DNA of 45,639 nt from Gymnopilus junonius (lineage: Eukaryota > Basidiomycota > Agaricomycetes > Agaricales > Galerinaceae), in the NCBI GenBank assembly GCA_015501075.1, contig JADNYJ010000272.1, positions 1-45,639 of the forward strand, written 5' to 3'. The translations under genes were made by a program, and so were the position numbers. The notes below the pieces were generated by a model that saw nothing but the letters and a program-made list of their open reading frames with translations, was not told where the DNA came from and made no database searches. Shown here piece after piece: positions 43,887 through 45,639 of this stretch (position 1 is its first letter; each line of letters opens with the position of its first letter).

Positions 43887-45374
43887 GCATATACCTGCAT
43901 ATGGTGCATCTCGCTCAACTGGAGGTATTTTGCGTGGTCGTGCAAGTGGCAATGTATTCAATATGGCTGATGCAAATCAAGTGTGGCTAGATCAGTCAAA
44001 CACAGTCGATATGGTTGATCGAGGCAAAATTCTTTTGTTTCACTCAGCAGATAGCCCACAAAATGTTAAAATCACCAACAACACCCCAATAGTGCGGATT
44101 CCAGTTAAGGATATATCTCAGTGCCCTACAATCAAAACAGTGGTTCACCGAGCAACTGAAGACTTTGAACCTATGCAAAGCAAGTTGATGATGTTTATTT
44201 TATATTATTTAATACTAATTTTTAAAATATTTTAGCAAATCCCAAGCTTGTTTTTTGCATGTATCATCATGATGAGCATGACTGGACCAGTTATGGTATT
44301 TATACCAAAATCATGGCATTTTCTGATGATGAAGACATCGATGCACCATGGTTCAGAGATTCTAATGGCAAAAACATCATCTGTGTATTAGCAGTAAGTG
44401 ATAATCAGTTTTTTAACTCAATCTATTATATAATGACATGTTATATAGACAACATTTGATTTTAGTTCATTGTATAAAACCCCTGCATCAATCACTCTGC
44501 ATGAATCTACTACATCCATGCAGCCACATGCCTCTACTTCTTCTGCAACTGCAAATCCATTATCAGCACATTCAACTGACAAAGATCTGCTCATTGACTA
44601 TTTTGAAATTTCAAGAGATCTTATAGGTACCATACGTCAAGGTAAGTCTATTTAATTATTTGATGTATATAATAATATAGATCTAACATATACCATAGGA
44701 TTGCGAACTAACTGGAAGAAGTATCAAGCTACTATTACTGCACTTGAGCATGGGCTGGCTCTTCATGCATCTGGTCAATGGCCATCCCACTTTCCACGTT
44801 TTAGCCAGGAGATGATTATGGAGCTAGTTATTGGCAGATCTCATTGGCATAGCAGCTATCGCTTTATGGAAGCAGTTGCAGAAAACCATCCTGATATGGT
44901 AGCCTGGTTGGAAATGGAGCACAGTACACCAGAGCAAGATACTAAAGTCTGGGGTTTCCGTGTTCCTGTTAGCAAACTAGGCTGGCCTGATCTAGAGCGT
45001 TATCTTAGGAAGCATGGCACTTATCCTCCATCACGTTCCCAAAAGACTCAGCCAGTTGCTTCATCATCTCGTCATCAGCTATCTCATCATCATCAATCTC
45101 CATCTCTACAACGTCAATCTACATCTTCTCATCGTTATCGATCACCATCTCCTCGTCATTACAGCCGATGCCAGAATTTACCTGCACACTCACATAGCAT
45201 GCAACAAGATTCACGTTCACACAGCCGCCATCGCAAGTCACCATCTCCTAGTCAGTCTCGAGAAAGATACTCTAAATCATCTTACAAAGGCAAGGAGCCT
45301 ATGAGAAGATAAATACAGTATGTTGGATTGTTTTAGCTTGTTTTATGTGTTTATATTTATTTTTCTATGCTCTG

Positions 45375-45639
45375 GCTATACACGCAAAGTTCAGAGTGGG
45401 TTTACTTGTTTGATCATTAGCTTGATGCTTATGGGACTTGTATATAAAACACACATTGTTTTGATTGTATTCTGCTTTGAACAAACTTGTAGTTTTCTGT
45501 AGATACACATATAGCAGAGTCTACAATAAGGACTTTGAATCTCATGTAACTAGTAAATTTTCTCTGTAGATACACGATAGTACAGAGTTACTGCAATTGT
45601 AATTTAATTGTAGTTTTAGTTGTACTGTGCAAAGACAAG
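45375..45639. repeat. Repeat 3' of family F copy C, also at 7678 onward
   Basis: Same sequence as 7678-7942 with a few substitutions and short indels. It runs off the right edge. No coding frame is supported; it probably belongs to the extended family-F repeat unit. Confidence 0.85.

Larger units (their letters stand above)
36620..45312 (+). pseudogene. Family F copy C, multi-exon gene interrupted by a copia element
   Basis: Function unknown. 3' exons: up to 37636, 37694-37753, 37813-38186, 38242-38274 plus 43892-44179 (one exon split by the copia insertion), 44236-44393, 44449-44641 and 44699-45312. Introns are 55-59 bp, conserved in position with copies A, B and D; 44180-44235 uses a GC donor (GCAAGT). 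The 5' part (36890-37630) is acidic and low complexity, with a stretch of eight Asp near 37050, and has a frameshift in the G run near 37516 relative to copy D. Conserved blocks: KEKAKASRAKVQA, ISIAPPPQP, HIPAYGASRSTGG, VKITNNTPIVRI, HHDEHDW and TKVWGFRVPVS. The last exon ends in an SR/H-rich tail (SPSPRHYS, SRSHSRHRKSPSPSQSRER), suggesting a nuclear or RNA-linked protein. All exons from 37694 onward read open once the insertion is set aside. Confidence 0.72.

Noticed and set aside
1..45639. KDZ or hAT transposase gene
   Set aside because: Looked for because of the CxC5/CxC6 gene and the MITEs, but no transposase core was recognised in any frame.

Overview
The window looks like repeat-rich nuclear DNA of a basidiomycete fungus, probably an Agaricomycete. 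Four things point there. Introns are short (about 50-75 bp) with GTAAGT-type donors. There is a CxC5/CxC6 cysteine-cluster gene of the kind associated with KDZ transposases, which are expanded in mushroom-forming fungi. There are copia-type LTR retrotransposons, and there are Tad1-like LINEs that carry an RNase H domain. Species cannot be called from the sequence. No rRNA, tRNA or ordinary housekeeping gene was recognised.

Layout. 1-565 (-): fragment of a multi-exon gene family, here called family F (copy D). 916-3123 (-): decayed CxC5/CxC6 gene. 3163-5931 (-): decayed family-F copy A. 6479-10017: two truncated LINEs, a repeat shared with the right end of the window, and a truncated copia LTR. 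10019-10345: palindromic-motif repeats. 11741-15363: three 556-618 bp elements with terminal inverted repeats and 8-bp target duplications (hAT-like MITEs). 16076-16480: a 65-bp minisatellite. 16862-19268 (+): decayed family-F copy B. 19269-28440: copia LTR, then a plus-strand LINE, then a near-complete minus-strand LINE inserted into it. 28446-33866: a second copia family (165-bp LTR) whose integrase region is rearranged by LINE copies into a large imperfect palindrome. 33890-34195: short tandem repeats. 34196-36130: AT-rich DNA with a 144-bp tandem repeat. 36620-45312 (+): family-F copy C, the best preserved, interrupted in an exon by a complete copia element (38275-43886). 45375-45639: repeat shared with 7678 onward.

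What stands out. The copia element at 38275-43886 looks very young: its two 508-bp LTRs read as identical, it has a perfect 5-bp target duplication (GCATA), and its 1468-codon gag-pol frame is unbroken. Removing it and one copy of the duplication restores an open exon of family-F copy C. Both copia families carry a primer-binding site matching the anticodon arm of initiator tRNA-Met (half-tRNA priming, as in Drosophila copia). Older copies show C-to-T/G-to-A changes, often at CpG, including CGA-to-TGA stops, consistent with methylation-linked decay. Family F is not recognised as any named family. It is present four times, has conserved intron positions, an acidic or lysine-rich N-terminal part and an SR/H-rich or SK-rich tail. 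One copy sits 40 bp from the KDZ-associated gene, and two copies carry copia insertions.
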